Shown here: positions 1-8,321 of the stretch, in pieces
Layout of the letters: the number at the start of each line of letters is the position of its first letter
How positions within the stretch are numbered: position 1 is the stretch's first letter
Assembly (NCBI RefSeq): GCF_001528665.1
Contig: NZ_BBYJ01000006.1
Coordinates: forward strand, 372,001-436,000
Length of the DNA: 64,000 bases
From: Microtetraspora malaysiensis
GTDB lineage: Bacteria; Actinomycetota; Actinomycetes; Streptosporangiales; Streptosporangiaceae
Direction: 5' to 3'
Position numbers and translations under genes: made by a program
Notes under the pieces: generated by a model
Seen by the model: the letters and a program-made list of their open reading frames with translations, nothing else
Database searches by the model: none
Told to the model about the DNA's origin: nothing

Positions 1-3000
1 GCCGCGCGCGGACCACCACAGCTCGATCCGGTCGGTGATCGCCAGCCCGGTCGACTTCCTGGCGTCCTGGACGAGGCGGATGACCTCGCGGACCAGGCCC
101 GCCCGGCGCAGCTCGTCGGTGATCTCCAGGTCGAGCGCGACGGTCTCGCCGGTGCCGGTGTCCACCGCCCCGGTCTCCACGGCCCAGCCCGAGCGCGGCT
201 GCTCGGTGACGATCACGTCGTCCGGCCCGAGCTCGACCGTGCCCAGCTCGCCGGCCTCGACCGTGGCGGCCGTGCCGGACCTGAGGGCCTGGGCGAGCGC
301 GGCGGGGTCGGCGGCTCCGACCGCGGCCGCGACCAGCTTGGTCTGCGAGCCGAACCGCTTGCCGAGCGAGCGGAAGTTCGGCTTGACGGTGAACGTCACC
401 AGATCGGCCGAGAATCCGGACATGTCCTGAAGCGTCTGCACGTTCAGCTCGTCGGCGATCAGCTCCCGCAGCTCACCGGGCAGGGCGGCCCAGCCCGGCG
501 CGCCGATGAGCGCGCGGCCCAGCGGCTGGCGGGTCTTGACCGAAGAGGAGGCGCGGGCCGAGCGGCCGAGCTCCACCAGGCGGCGGACCAGCGCCATCTG
601 CTCCGAGAGGGCCGGGTTGACCGCCGCCTCGTCCACTTCCGGCCACGTGGCCAGGTGGACCGACTGCGGCGCGTCCACCCCGCGCAGCACGTCCCACACG
701 TAGTCGGTGAGGAACGGGACCATCGGGGCCATCAGCCGCGTCACGGTCTCCAGGCACTCGTACAGCGTGGCGAACGCGGCGGCCTCGCCGGACCAGAACC
801 GGCGGCGGGAGCGCCGGACGTACCAGTTGGACAGGTCGTCCAGGAACTCCGTCAGCCGGCGGCCGGCCCGGGCGGTGTCGAACTCGTCGAGGGACGCCGT
901 CACCTCGGCGACGGTCCGGTGCAGCTCGGCCAGCGCCCACCGGTCGATCAGCGGACGCTCCGCGTGCGGCGGGGCCTCGCCCATCATGGACGGCGACCAC
1001 GACTCGGCGTTGGCGTACAGGGCGAAGAACGACGTCGTGTTCCAGTAGGTGAGCAGGACCTTCCGGATGATCTCCTCGAGCGAGGCGTGGCCGATCCGGC
1101 GGGGCGCCCACGGTGAGCCGGAGGTCGCCATGTACCAGCGCAGGGAGTCGGCGCCGTGCCGCTCCATGAGCGGCATGGGCTGCAACACGTTGCCGAGGTG
1201 CTTGCTCATCTTGCGGCCGTCCTCGGCGAGGATCAGGCCGAGGCAGAGCACGTTCTCGTAGGAGGAGCGGCCGAAGACGAGCGTGCCCACGGCCATCATC
1301 GAGTAGAACCAGCCACGGGTCTGGTCGATGGCCTCGCAGATGAACTGCCCCGGGTAGGAGCGCTCGAAGATCTCCTTGTCGACGTGCGGCGCGCCCCACT
1401 GGGCGAACGGCATGGCGCCCGAGTCGTACCAGACGTCGATGACGTCGGGGACCCGCTTGGCCTCGGCGCCGCACTGCCCACAGGGGAAGGCGACGTCGTC
1501 CACGTAGGGGCGGTGCGGGTCGAGCGCGGACAGGTCCTGCCCGGCCAGCTCGCCGAGCTCCTCCAGGGAGCCGACGCAGGTGACGTGCGAGTCGTCCTCG
1601 GAGCAGACCCAAAGCGGCAGCGGGGTGCCCCAGTAACGGGACCGCGACAGCGCCCAGTCCACGTTGCCCCGCAGCCACTCGCCGTACCGGCCGTTCTTGA
1701 TCGTGCCGGGGAACCAGTTGGTCCGCTCGTTCTCGGCGAGCAGCTCGTCCTTGATCGAGGTGGTCCTGATGTACCAGGAGGGGAGCGCGTAGTACAGCAG
1801 CGGCGTGTGGCAGCGCCAGCAGTGCGGGTAGCTGTGCTCGAAGTGGCCGCCCCGGAACAGCAGGCCGCGCTCGCGCAGGCTGTCGGTCAGCGGCTCGTCG
1901 GCGTCCTTGAAGAACATCCCGCGGACCAGCGGCACGTCCGGGAGGAAACGCCCGTCCGGGCCGATCGGGTTGACGACCGGCATGCCGTACCGCTTGCAGA
2001 CCGCCATGTCGTCGGCGCCGAAGGCGGGCGCCTGGTGGACCAGGCCGGTGCCGTCCTCGACGGTGACGTAGTCGCCGAGCACGACGTAGTGGGCGACGGG
2101 ACCCTGCCCGTCGGCGCCGTCCTCGGGGAAGGTGACCAGGTCGAACGGGCGGCGGTAGGCGGTGCGCTCCAGGTCCTTGCCGCTGAAAGTCGCGACCACC
2201 TCGGCGTCCTCGCCGAGGACCCGCGTGAGCAGCGGCTCGGCGACGACGAGGATCTCACCGCCGGTGCGCGCCGCGACGTAGGTCACGTCGGGGTGCACGG
2301 CCACGGCCGTGTTGGACACGAGCGTCCACGGCGTCGTGGTCCAGATCAGCAGCGACGCGCCCATCTCGGCCAGCGGGCCGGAGGTGGCGGGCATCCGGAC
2401 GTACACCGAGGGGCTGGAGACGGTCTCGTACCCGCCCGGCTGGCCGAGCTCGTGGTCCGACAGCCCGGTGCCGCAGCGCGGGCAGTACGGCGTGATCCGG
2501 AAGTCGCGGAACAGCAGGCCCTTGTCCCAGATGGTCTTGAGCGACCACCAGACGGCCTGGACGTACTGGGAGTCCATGGTGCGGTAGGCCTGGGACATGT
2601 CGACCCAGTAGCCCATCCGCTCGGTCATCTCCTCGAACGCGTCCACGTGCCGCAGTACGGACTCGCGGCACTTCGCGTTGAACTCGGCGATGCCGTACGC
2701 CTCGATCTGGGGCTTGCCGGAGAGGCCGAGCTCCTTCTCGACGGCGACCTCGACGGGCAGGCCGTGGCAGTCCCAGCCGGCCTTGCGCGGGACGTGGTAG
2801 CCGCGCATCGACTTGTAGCGAGGGAAGACGTCCTTGAAGACGCGCGCCTCGATGTGGTGGACGCCGGGCATGCCGTTCGCCGTCGGCGGGCCCTCGAAGA
2901 AGACCCAGGACGGGCCGCCGGCGTTCTGCTCCAGGGAGCGTTCGAAGACCTTCCCGTCCCGCCAGCGTTCAAGGACCTCGCGTTCGAGGGCCGGCAGGTC

Positions 3001-3039
3001 GACCTGCGCGGGAAGAGAGCGGAAATAGTGGGAAGACAT
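1..3039 (-). CDS. ileS: isoleucyl-tRNA synthetase (partial, 3' end beyond window)
   Basis: Class I aminoacyl-tRNA synthetase that charges tRNA-Ile in the cytoplasm. The reading frame runs leftward from ATG 3039 for 1013 codons without a stop, so only the last few dozen residues should be missing. Near the N-terminus PPTANGMPGVHHIEAR carries the HIGH-type signature in its HHIE form. The KMSKS loop reads KMSKH. Between them lie the CP1 editing region and a CxxC pair (PCGQCG). The HHIE/KMSKH combination is typical of eukaryote-like type-2 IleS, a class often tolerant of mupirocin. GGAGGT sits 11 nt before the ATG and lies inside the T-box leader. The downstream end of the gene is not visible. 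Confidence 0.96.
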   Translation of the reverse strand, partial: MSSHYFRSLPAQVDLPALEREVLERWRDGKVFERSLEQNAGGPSWVFFEGPPTANGMPGVHHIEARVFKDVFPRYKSMRGYHVPRKAGWDCHGLPVEVAVEKELGLSGKPQIEAYGIAEFNAKCRESVLRHVDAFEEMTERMGYWVDMSQAYRTMDSQYVQAVWWSLKTIWDKGLLFRDFRITPYCPRCGTGLSDHELGQPGGYETVSSPSVYVRMPATSGPLAEMGASLLIWTTTPWTLVSNTAVAVHPDVTYVAARTGGEILVVAEPLLTRVLGEDAEVVATFSGKDLERTAYRRPFDLVTFPEDGADGQGPVAHYVVLGDYVTVEDGTGLVHQAPAFGADDMAVCKRYGMPVVNPIGPDGRFLPDVPLVRGMFFKDADEPLTDSLRERGLLFRGGHFEHSYPHCWRCHTPLLYYALPSWYIRTTSIKDELLAENERTNWFPGTIKNGRYGEWLRGNVDWALSRSRYWGTPLPLWVCSEDDSHVTCVGSLEELGELAGQDLSALDPHRPYVDDVAFPCGQCGAEAKRVPDVIDVWYDSGAMPFAQWGAPHVDKEIFERSYPGQFICEAIDQTRGWFYSMMAVGTLVFGRSSYENVLCLGLILAEDGRKMSKHLGNVLQPMPLMERHGADSLRWYMATSGSPWAPRRIGHASLEEIIRKVLLTYWNTTSFFALYANAESWSPSMMGEAPPHAERPLIDRWALAELHRTVAEVTASLDEFDTARAGRRLTEFLDDLSNWYVRRSRRRFWSGEAAAFATLYECLETVTRLMAPMVPFLTDYVWDVLRGVDAPQSVHLATWPEVDEAAVNPALSEQMALVRRLVELGRSARASSSVKTRQPLGRALIGAPGWAALPGELRELIADELNVQTLQDMSGFSADLVTFTVKPNFRSLGKRFGSQTKLVAAAVGAADPAALAQALRSGTAATVEAGELGTVELGPDDVIVTEQPRSGWAVETGAVDTGTGETVALDLEITDELRRAGLVREVIRLVQDARKSTGLAITDRIELWWSARG

Positions 3040-3049
3040 CGTCGGGCGG

Positions 3050-3300
3050 GACCTCCACGCAGTGGCTGACATGGCGTGAAGGGACGAAGCCGGACCCGGC
3101 TCCGCGGTACCACCCTTCTTGGCCCACCCCTCGGGCGGGCCCTCTCATTCGTGTCGCTGCCAGGTCTACTCGGCTTCGCGCCTTTCTTCCGGCGGCTCCG
3201 GGGTGATTTTCGCTCCGTGACTCGCCCCGGGCTCGCACCGTCCCCGGGTCGCTCCTGCGAGTGGTTACGGAGGTACTCGTCCCCATCAACGCCTTGCGAA
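3050..3300 (-). promoter_or_regulatory. T-box leader of ileS (translational type)
   Basis: Read on the minus strand, the leader contains the conserved T-box AAGGGTGGTACCGCGG at 3117-3102, followed by a CCCTT arm (3085-3081 region) able to close the antisequestrator. A short stem I is plausible at 3230-3198 (CCGGGG pairing with CCCCGG). It holds an AUC isoleucine codon at 3207-3205 followed by A, the purine expected after a specifier. Beyond the T-box, CACGC and GCGTG can pair next to the GGAGGT ribosome binding site, and no U-tract terminator is seen. This fits the actinobacterial class in which uncharged tRNA exposes the ribosome binding site. T-box identity is firm; the fold and specifier are my inference. 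Confidence 0.88.
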
Positions 3301-3380
3301 CTAAAACGATAACGCAGAGACCCGATGACAGCTTCCCCAATTTCCCCGGGGATCTTCGTACGGCCGTGCCGTTCGGGCGG

Positions 3381-3409
3381 AACATACCGAGACACCGCGA
3401 TGTTGTCAC
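3381..3409 (-). promoter_or_regulatory. predicted ileS promoter
   Basis: On the minus strand, -35 GTGACA (3409-3404) and -10 TATGTT (3386-3381) are separated by exactly 17 nt. Transcription would begin near 3374, giving a leader of about 335 nt that contains the whole T-box. The prediction rests on sequence pattern only. Confidence 0.6.
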
Positions 3410-3736
3410 GGTGTGCCCTCAGGACGACAGGGTGAAAAGGACGACGGAGACGGCCCTCGCGGCCGTCGCCTTCGCTTCCCGGGGCTGTCGCCGCGGGGCA
3501 TCCGGCCGGCCTCGCGTACGCATGGGACGCAAGTGAAACGTACGCGGGGAAAGACCGGGGCAGGGCTGAGGAGATCGAGGGGAACGATGACGGGTTCGCG
3601 GAGCGCGGCGCACGCCTGCGGGCCGGGCGCGCGGACCGCGCGCGGGAGGAGCCCGCTCGCCGGACGGGTACGTCGTTCACCGGAGGAACGGGTGCAACGT
3701 TCGCTTATGGGGCAGGTAAAACGCCCGGCGCGTCGA
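3410..3736. other. non-coding stretch between ileS promoter and dksA promoter
   Basis: About 330 bases between two divergent promoters. Open frames exist on both strands, but they lack ribosome binding sites and recognisable protein sequence. I see no RNA gene, repeat or strong hairpin in it. Confidence 0.5.
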
Positions 3737-3765
3737 TTGCCGAGCGGTTTTGCGCGACCTAAGCT
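3737..3765 (+). promoter_or_regulatory. predicted promoter of the dksA/traR-like gene
   Basis: TTGCCG (3737-3742) and TAAGCT (3760-3765) with a 17-nt spacer match a housekeeping sigma promoter. They would give a 5' leader of about 45 nt before ATG 3817. Pattern evidence only. Confidence 0.55.
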
Positions 3766-3816
3766 GCCCGGACTGCTCATGTGTTTGATCACTGCGCCTT
3801 ACAACGGGAGGCCCTC

Positions 3817-4209
3817 ATGACGACGCGTGCGAGACCCGCCACCAGCGAATCGACCTGGTCCGAAGAAGAGCTCGCCGAGGTCCGGGAGCGGCTCAGGCAC
3901 GAGACCGAGGAACTCATCGCGGACATCTCCCGCGCCGAGGAGCAGCTCGCGTCGGGGGACGCCAGCGAGGGCGCCGGGGACGATCCGGCGGACGCGGGCG
4001 CGAAGACGTATGAGCGGGAGCGCGAGATCGCCCTTACCCTGAATGCGCGCGACCTGCTCGCGCAGAACGAGCGGGCGATCGCCCGCATCGCCGCAGGGAC
4101 TTACGGAGTGTGCGAATCGTGCCACAAGCCGATCGGCAAGGAACGCCTTCGAGCGTTCCCGAGGGCGACGCTGTGCGTAGCGTGCAAGCAGCGGGAGGAG
4201 CGCCGCTGA
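3817..4209 (+). CDS. TraR/DksA-family zinc-finger protein
   Basis: A 130-residue protein of the TraR/DksA family. The first two thirds are acidic and helical with coiled-coil character. The C-terminal zinc finger is formed by CESC and CVAC pairs about 20 residues apart ([15 protein letters not shown]...TLCVACKQ). DksA proteins enter the RNA polymerase secondary channel. Actinobacterial homologues such as RbpA-independent CarD/DksA-like proteins are less well characterised, so the role here is inferred. ATG 3817 is chosen because GGGAGG precedes it by 5 nt; an upstream in-frame ATG at 3781 has no such site. The stop overlaps the likely start of lspA. The order ileS-dksA-lspA-rluD is as in Streptomyces. 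Confidence 0.9.
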   Translation: MTTRARPATSESTWSEEELAEVRERLRHETEELIADISRAEEQLASGDASEGAGDDPADAGAKTYEREREIALTLNARDLLAQNERAIARIAAGTYGVCESCHKPIGKERLRAFPRATLCVACKQREERR

Positions 4210-4775
4210 GCGACCAGACCGACGCGAGGACCGCCGGCGGCGCCGTCCGCGCGCGGAGGATCGCTCTTCTCGGCGTGGTCGCGGTCCTCGTGTACGCCCT
4301 CGACCTGGTGACCAAGACCCTGGTCGTGGCCTTCCTCGAGGGCGAGGAGCCGGTGGAGGTCATTCCCGACGTGCTGCTGTTGAACGTCATCCGCAACTCG
4401 GGTGCCGCGTTCAGCATCGGCACCGGGATGACGATCGTCTTCACCGTGATCGCGCTCGGGGTGGTCGGCGCCATCCTCCGTACGGCCCGGCAACTCCGCA
4501 GCCTGCCTTGGGCGATCACGCTGGGCCTGCTGCTCGGCGGCGCGCTCGGCAACCTGACCGACCGGATCTTCCGGGCGCCCGCCCCGCTGCAGGGACACGT
4601 GGTCGACTTCCTCCAGGTCTTCCCCGCCACCCGCTTCCCCGTGTTCAACCTCGCTGACTCGGCGATCGTGTGCGGCGGCATCCTCGCCGTCCTCCTCGCC
4701 TGGCGCGGCTACCAGGTGGACGGCACGCGGCAGACGGGCGACGAGCAGACCGGTGAGGAGAAGTCCAATGGGTGA
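4206..4775 (+). CDS. lspA: lipoprotein signal peptidase (signal peptidase II)
   Basis: Membrane aspartyl protease that removes signal peptides from diacylated prolipoproteins made by Lgt (also in this window). About four transmembrane helices. Family motifs are present: NSGAAFS, GNLTDR, the first catalytic Asp in HVVDF, and the second in FNLADSAI. The start is unusual. The best ribosome binding site (GGGAGGAG, 4193-4200) positions a CTG at 4206, overlapping the dksA stop as CTGA and followed by an SDQ-type N-terminus typical of GTGAGC starts. A GTG at 4173 with a weaker GAGGG is the alternative. The C-terminus is acidic. Followed directly by the rluD-like gene with a 4-to-8-base overlap. Confidence 0.93.
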   Translation: MSDQTDARTAGGAVRARRIALLGVVAVLVYALDLVTKTLVVAFLEGEEPVEVIPDVLLLNVIRNSGAAFSIGTGMTIVFTVIALGVVGAILRTARQLRSLPWAITLGLLLGGALGNLTDRIFRAPAPLQGHVVDFLQVFPATRFPVFNLADSAIVCGGILAVLLAWRGYQVDGTRQTGDEQTGEEKSNG

Positions 4776-5697
4776 ACAGCGCAGCCTTCCGGTTCCGGAG
4801 GGCCTTGAGGGCGAGCGCCTCGACGCCGCCCTGGCCCGGTTGTTCGGTTTCTCGCGCACCCGCGCCGCCGAGCTGATCGCCACCGGCGACGTGCTCGTGG
4901 ACGGTTCGATCGCCGCCAAGTCGGACCGCGTACACGCCGGGGCGTGGCTCGACGTGACGATCCCCCCGCCGCCGTCCGCGCCGATGCCCGTCGCGGAGCC
5001 GGTGCCCGGCATGGGCATCCTGTACGAGGACGACGACATCGTGGTCGTGGACAAGCCCATCGGGGTGGCCGCGCACCCGACGGTCGGCTGGACCGGTCCC
5101 ACGGTGATCGGCGGGCTGCTGGGAGCGGGCCACACCGTCGCGACCAGCGGGGCCGCGGAGCGGCAGGGCATCGTCCACCGCCTCGACGCGAACACCACGG
5201 GCGCGATGGTGGTCGCCAAGAGCGAGTTCGCGTACTCCCATCTCAAGCGGGCGTTCAAGGAGCGCACCGTCGAGAAGCGCTACCACGCCCTCGTGCAGGG
5301 CCACATGGACCCGCTGCGCGGCACCGTGGACGCGCCCATCGACCGCCACCCCTCCGGTGACGGCCGGTTCGCCGTCGTCGCGGGCGGCAAGGAGTCGGTC
5401 ACCCACTACGACACCGTCGAGGCGTTCCGCGCTGCGTCGCTGCTCGACATCAAGCTGGAGACCGGCCGTACGCACCAGATCAGGGTCCACATGTCGGCGC
5501 TGCGGCACCCCTGTGTGGGCGATCTCATGTACGGCGCCGACCCCAAGCTGGCCGCGCGGCTCGGCGTGACCCGGCAGTGGCTGCACGCGGTCTCGCTGGC
5601 CTTCGAGCACCCGTCCACGGGGGAGTGGGTCTCGTTCACCAGCCCGTACCCCGAGGACCTGGCCCGCGGCCTGGACATCGTCGGCTTCGAGAGCTGA
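4768..5697 (+). CDS. RluA/RluD-family pseudouridine synthase
   Basis: Converts specific uridines of 23S rRNA to pseudouridine. The N-terminal S4 RNA-binding domain (about residues 15-75) includes [24 protein letters not shown]. The catalytic RluA domain follows, with the hallmark [15 protein letters not shown] containing the catalytic Asp, and the later [10 protein letters not shown] motif. At 309 residues it has RluD length. ATG 4768 has GAGGAG 7 nt upstream and overlaps the end of lspA, so the two are probably co-translated. Exact rRNA target positions cannot be read from sequence, but the locus matches the rluD-like gene next to lspA in other actinomycetes. Confidence 0.93.
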   Translation: MGEQRSLPVPEGLEGERLDAALARLFGFSRTRAAELIATGDVLVDGSIAAKSDRVHAGAWLDVTIPPPPSAPMPVAEPVPGMGILYEDDDIVVVDKPIGVAAHPTVGWTGPTVIGGLLGAGHTVATSGAAERQGIVHRLDANTTGAMVVAKSEFAYSHLKRAFKERTVEKRYHALVQGHMDPLRGTVDAPIDRHPSGDGRFAVVAGGKESVTHYDTVEAFRAASLLDIKLETGRTHQIRVHMSALRHPCVGDLMYGADPKLAARLGVTRQWLHAVSLAFEHPSTGEWVSFTSPYPEDLARGLDIVGFES

Positions 5698-5842
5698 CCC
5701 ACCCGCGCCGTCCGGCCCGGTTCCTCTCGGCCTGGCGCCCCGATCTCCTCGGTTGGCCGCCTTGTGCCGGGTGCGGCAGGCGGAGCCGATCGAGCGGGTG
5801 CGCCCCGGGGCGCGGCGATGCCCGAGGCACCGCGCGGGCACG

Positions 5843-8095
5843 TCAGCTCGTCAGGAGCGAACGGGTTGTGAAGACGGTGGTCTCCGGGAGCATGTTCACC
5901 GTGTCGCTGGGCGGCGGCACGTAGCCGGGCACCACCGAGAGGTCATGGTCCTGCTCGAACGCGCGGAGCTCGACCGGGCCCGGCCGGAGCACGAGCGTGA
6001 CGGCGAGGCCGGACGTCGGCGGGTTGTGGAAGGCGAAGGCGGTACGGCGGCCCAGATCACGGCCCTGCACGGCGAGGGAGAGCACCTCCCCGCTCGTGCG
6101 CAGCCCGGTGATGGGCGCTGCGCCGGTCGGGGTGAGGCGCAGGGTGAGCGTCCGCCGTCCCCCCGCGGTCCGGTCGTCGAGCACGGCCAGCTCCGGTGGG
6201 CGCAGTGACGCGACCGGGGCCACGGTGGCGTATGCGACCTCGTCGGTGAAGAAGGTCCGTGGGTCGGCCCTTTGTCCGTCGGCGTAGCGCCGCAGCCACG
6301 GCACGGCCGTACCCGCAGTCCCGGCCATGCCCCACGCCGCGGCGCGGTGGTCAGCGTCGAGCGCGTAGGCCAGCCTGGCCTGCCGCGGATGGCTCCGGTC
6401 GAAGGGATCGGCGACCAGGCCCGCAGCGACCAACGCCACCGACACCGCGACCGCGACCGACGGGATCAGGAATCGCCGCGCGAGCACCACGTCCGCCAAC
6501 GGCAGCACGAGCAGCAGGAAGAGTGCGAGACAGGGCGCCGCCGCGATGCCGCCGATCTTCAGTCCGAGGTCGAACATGCCGATCGCGGACACGCCGAGAA
6601 GGACCACAGCGGGGACCAGGCCGGCAGTCAGCGCGAGGACCCGCCACCGCGTCCGCAGGGAGACCATCCAGCCCGCAGCGGCCCCGAGCGCCGGGAACGA
6701 CAGGATGTGAGAGCTGCCCGGGGCGAGCAGAGCGAAGACCACCCCGAGCAGCGCAACGAAGAGCAGCGCGCCCGCCGCCGCCGGCTCGCCGCCTCGGACG
6801 GATGGGCCAGGGGCGTCGGCCGTTGGGGGCTGGGTGCGGGCACGACGGAGCACGCCGTGCCAGAGCAGGACGATCGCGCTGGTGAAGACCAGCAACGCCG
6901 CCTGGTAGAGCCATGGCCAGTAGGGATCGCCCGTGAACATGGCCGTGTACTCGGGCCGCAGCGCCCCCAGCAACGGCCAGAACGCGAGCCCGGCCGCCCC
7001 CGCCGCGGCGACCGGCACCGTCGCGAGCCCGAACCTTGCGAACGTCTGCGGGAGCGTGACCAGCCCACGCCGCCGCAGCGCGACCACCAGCAGTCCCGCC
7101 GCGCCGAGCGCGACCAGGGCGATCAGCGGCTCTAGCAACCCCGGGTAGTGGACGAACAGCGACATGACGTTGAAGTAGACCCGGCTCTCTTCCGACCGAA
7201 GCGCCGCGAGGTCGGTCTGGGCCAGTGCCGTCGTCAGAGCGAAGGAGTTGTCGCCCATCTGCTGGAGGCTCGCGCGGGAGAGGTGCGCGGCGTCGTCGAG
7301 CGGCGAGTGGTAGTAGGCGCCACCGGCTGTGAACGCGGTGTCCAGACCCAGCCATCCGGCCTCGGAGAACACGGTGAAGTCGGTGTCGTTCGGCAGCACG
7401 CTCATGATCGAGGCCGTTCCTGAGTCGGCCGTGGGGTGCGGTACGGCCTCGCCGTACAGGCGCATGAGCGGGGCGCTGCCCGCCGACGTGCGGAACGCCA
7501 CCGCGGGACCGCGCACCCCGCGCGCCTCGTGGTTGAGCACCACCACGTCGCCCTTGGCCATCGGATCGGACCGGACGAACGCCTCGGCGCCGAGCAGCCC
7601 CTGCTCCTCCCCGTCGGTGAGCAAGAACACCACGTCGTTCTTCAGCGTCCTGGGCAGTAGTCGTGCGATTTCCAGCAGCGTGGCCACGCCCGCCCCGTCG
7701 TCGGACGCGCCGGGCCCGGCGGGCACCGAGTCGTAGTGCGCGGCCAGCACCACCCGCCCGGTGGGCGCGGTGCCCGGCAGGACCGCCACGATGTTCCGCA
7801 TCGCGCCGAGCGGCACCGTGGGCACCTCGATGTCCGCAGGGAAAACCCCGATGCCGTCCTGCATCCGGGTCTTCAGCCCTAGCCCGCGGAACCGGCGCTC
7901 CAATTCCTTCCCCACCCGGTTGTGCTCGGCCGTTCCGGAGGGACGCGGCGCCTTCAGCAGGTCCTCGACGTGGTGCACCGCGCGCTCGGCACTGAAGCCC
8001 CCGTCAGCACGCGGCGCGGGAGGCGTCACATCGGCAAGGGCCACCACGAGGAGCGCGCCGAGCGCGATCAACCCTGCTATGGCATGTCGTTTCAC
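5843..8095 (-). CDS. M28-family metallopeptidase with multi-pass membrane region
   Basis: A 750-residue membrane peptidase. An N-terminal signal/anchor (VKRHAIAGLIALGALLVV) is followed by an M28 aminopeptidase domain (about 25-310) with the zinc-binding series AHYDSVP, GASDDGAG, TDGEEQG, LNHEARG and a late YHSPLDD. The C-terminal half has about eight hydrophobic helices and then a soluble extracellular tail. This M28-plus-membrane-domain form resembles ER/vacuolar and bacterial PF04389 proteins and probably acts outside the membrane on peptides. GTG 8095 is chosen because TAGCAT lies 7 nt upstream, the geometry of a leaderless gene, and because the signal peptide begins there. Convergent with the rluD-like gene. 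Confidence 0.88.
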   Translation of the reverse strand: MKRHAIAGLIALGALLVVALADVTPPAPRADGGFSAERAVHHVEDLLKAPRPSGTAEHNRVGKELERRFRGLGLKTRMQDGIGVFPADIEVPTVPLGAMRNIVAVLPGTAPTGRVVLAAHYDSVPAGPGASDDGAGVATLLEIARLLPRTLKNDVVFLLTDGEEQGLLGAEAFVRSDPMAKGDVVVLNHEARGVRGPAVAFRTSAGSAPLMRLYGEAVPHPTADSGTASIMSVLPNDTDFTVFSEAGWLGLDTAFTAGGAYYHSPLDDAAHLSRASLQQMGDNSFALTTALAQTDLAALRSEESRVYFNVMSLFVHYPGLLEPLIALVALGAAGLLVVALRRRGLVTLPQTFARFGLATVPVAAAGAAGLAFWPLLGALRPEYTAMFTGDPYWPWLYQAALLVFTSAIVLLWHGVLRRARTQPPTADAPGPSVRGGEPAAAGALLFVALLGVVFALLAPGSSHILSFPALGAAAGWMVSLRTRWRVLALTAGLVPAVVLLGVSAIGMFDLGLKIGGIAAAPCLALFLLLVLPLADVVLARRFLIPSVAVAVSVALVAAGLVADPFDRSHPRQARLAYALDADHRAAAWGMAGTAGTAVPWLRRYADGQRADPRTFFTDEVAYATVAPVASLRPPELAVLDDRTAGGRRTLTLRLTPTGAAPITGLRTSGEVLSLAVQGRDLGRRTAFAFHNPPTSGLAVTLVLRPGPVELRAFEQDHDLSVVPGYVPPPSDTVNMLPETTVFTTRSLLTS

Positions 8096-8321
8096 TGGAC
8101 CGATGCTAGGGAGCAACTTCCACCAGAAGATCGCTCCCAATGAGGAGCTTGACCGTACATCTAACGATGGACCGCCGCTCGGACGTCCTGCGTCTTCCGC
8201 TGGTGGCGTCACGCTGTCGACGCGGATGCGGAGTGCACCGGTTCCTACGGAGCCGCGCCGGCCCGGCACCTGCGTCAGGCGGGCGTTGCGGCCGCACGCC
8301 GGGGGAGGACGGGGGAGAAAG

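Noticed and set aside
1156-3069. 637-codon plus-strand frame opposite ileS
   Set aside because: Antisense shadow of ileS with repetitive His/Gly/Val/Asp composition.
3406-3820. Overlapping frames of 90-135 codons on both strands before the dksA-like gene
   Set aside because: Arg/Pro-rich, no ribosome sites, and they overlie the predicted ileS and dksA promoters.
5800-5813. GCGCCCCGGGGCGC palindrome as terminator between the rluD-like and M28 genes
   Set aside because: No loop and no flanking stem; such short GC palindromes are expected by chance at this base composition.
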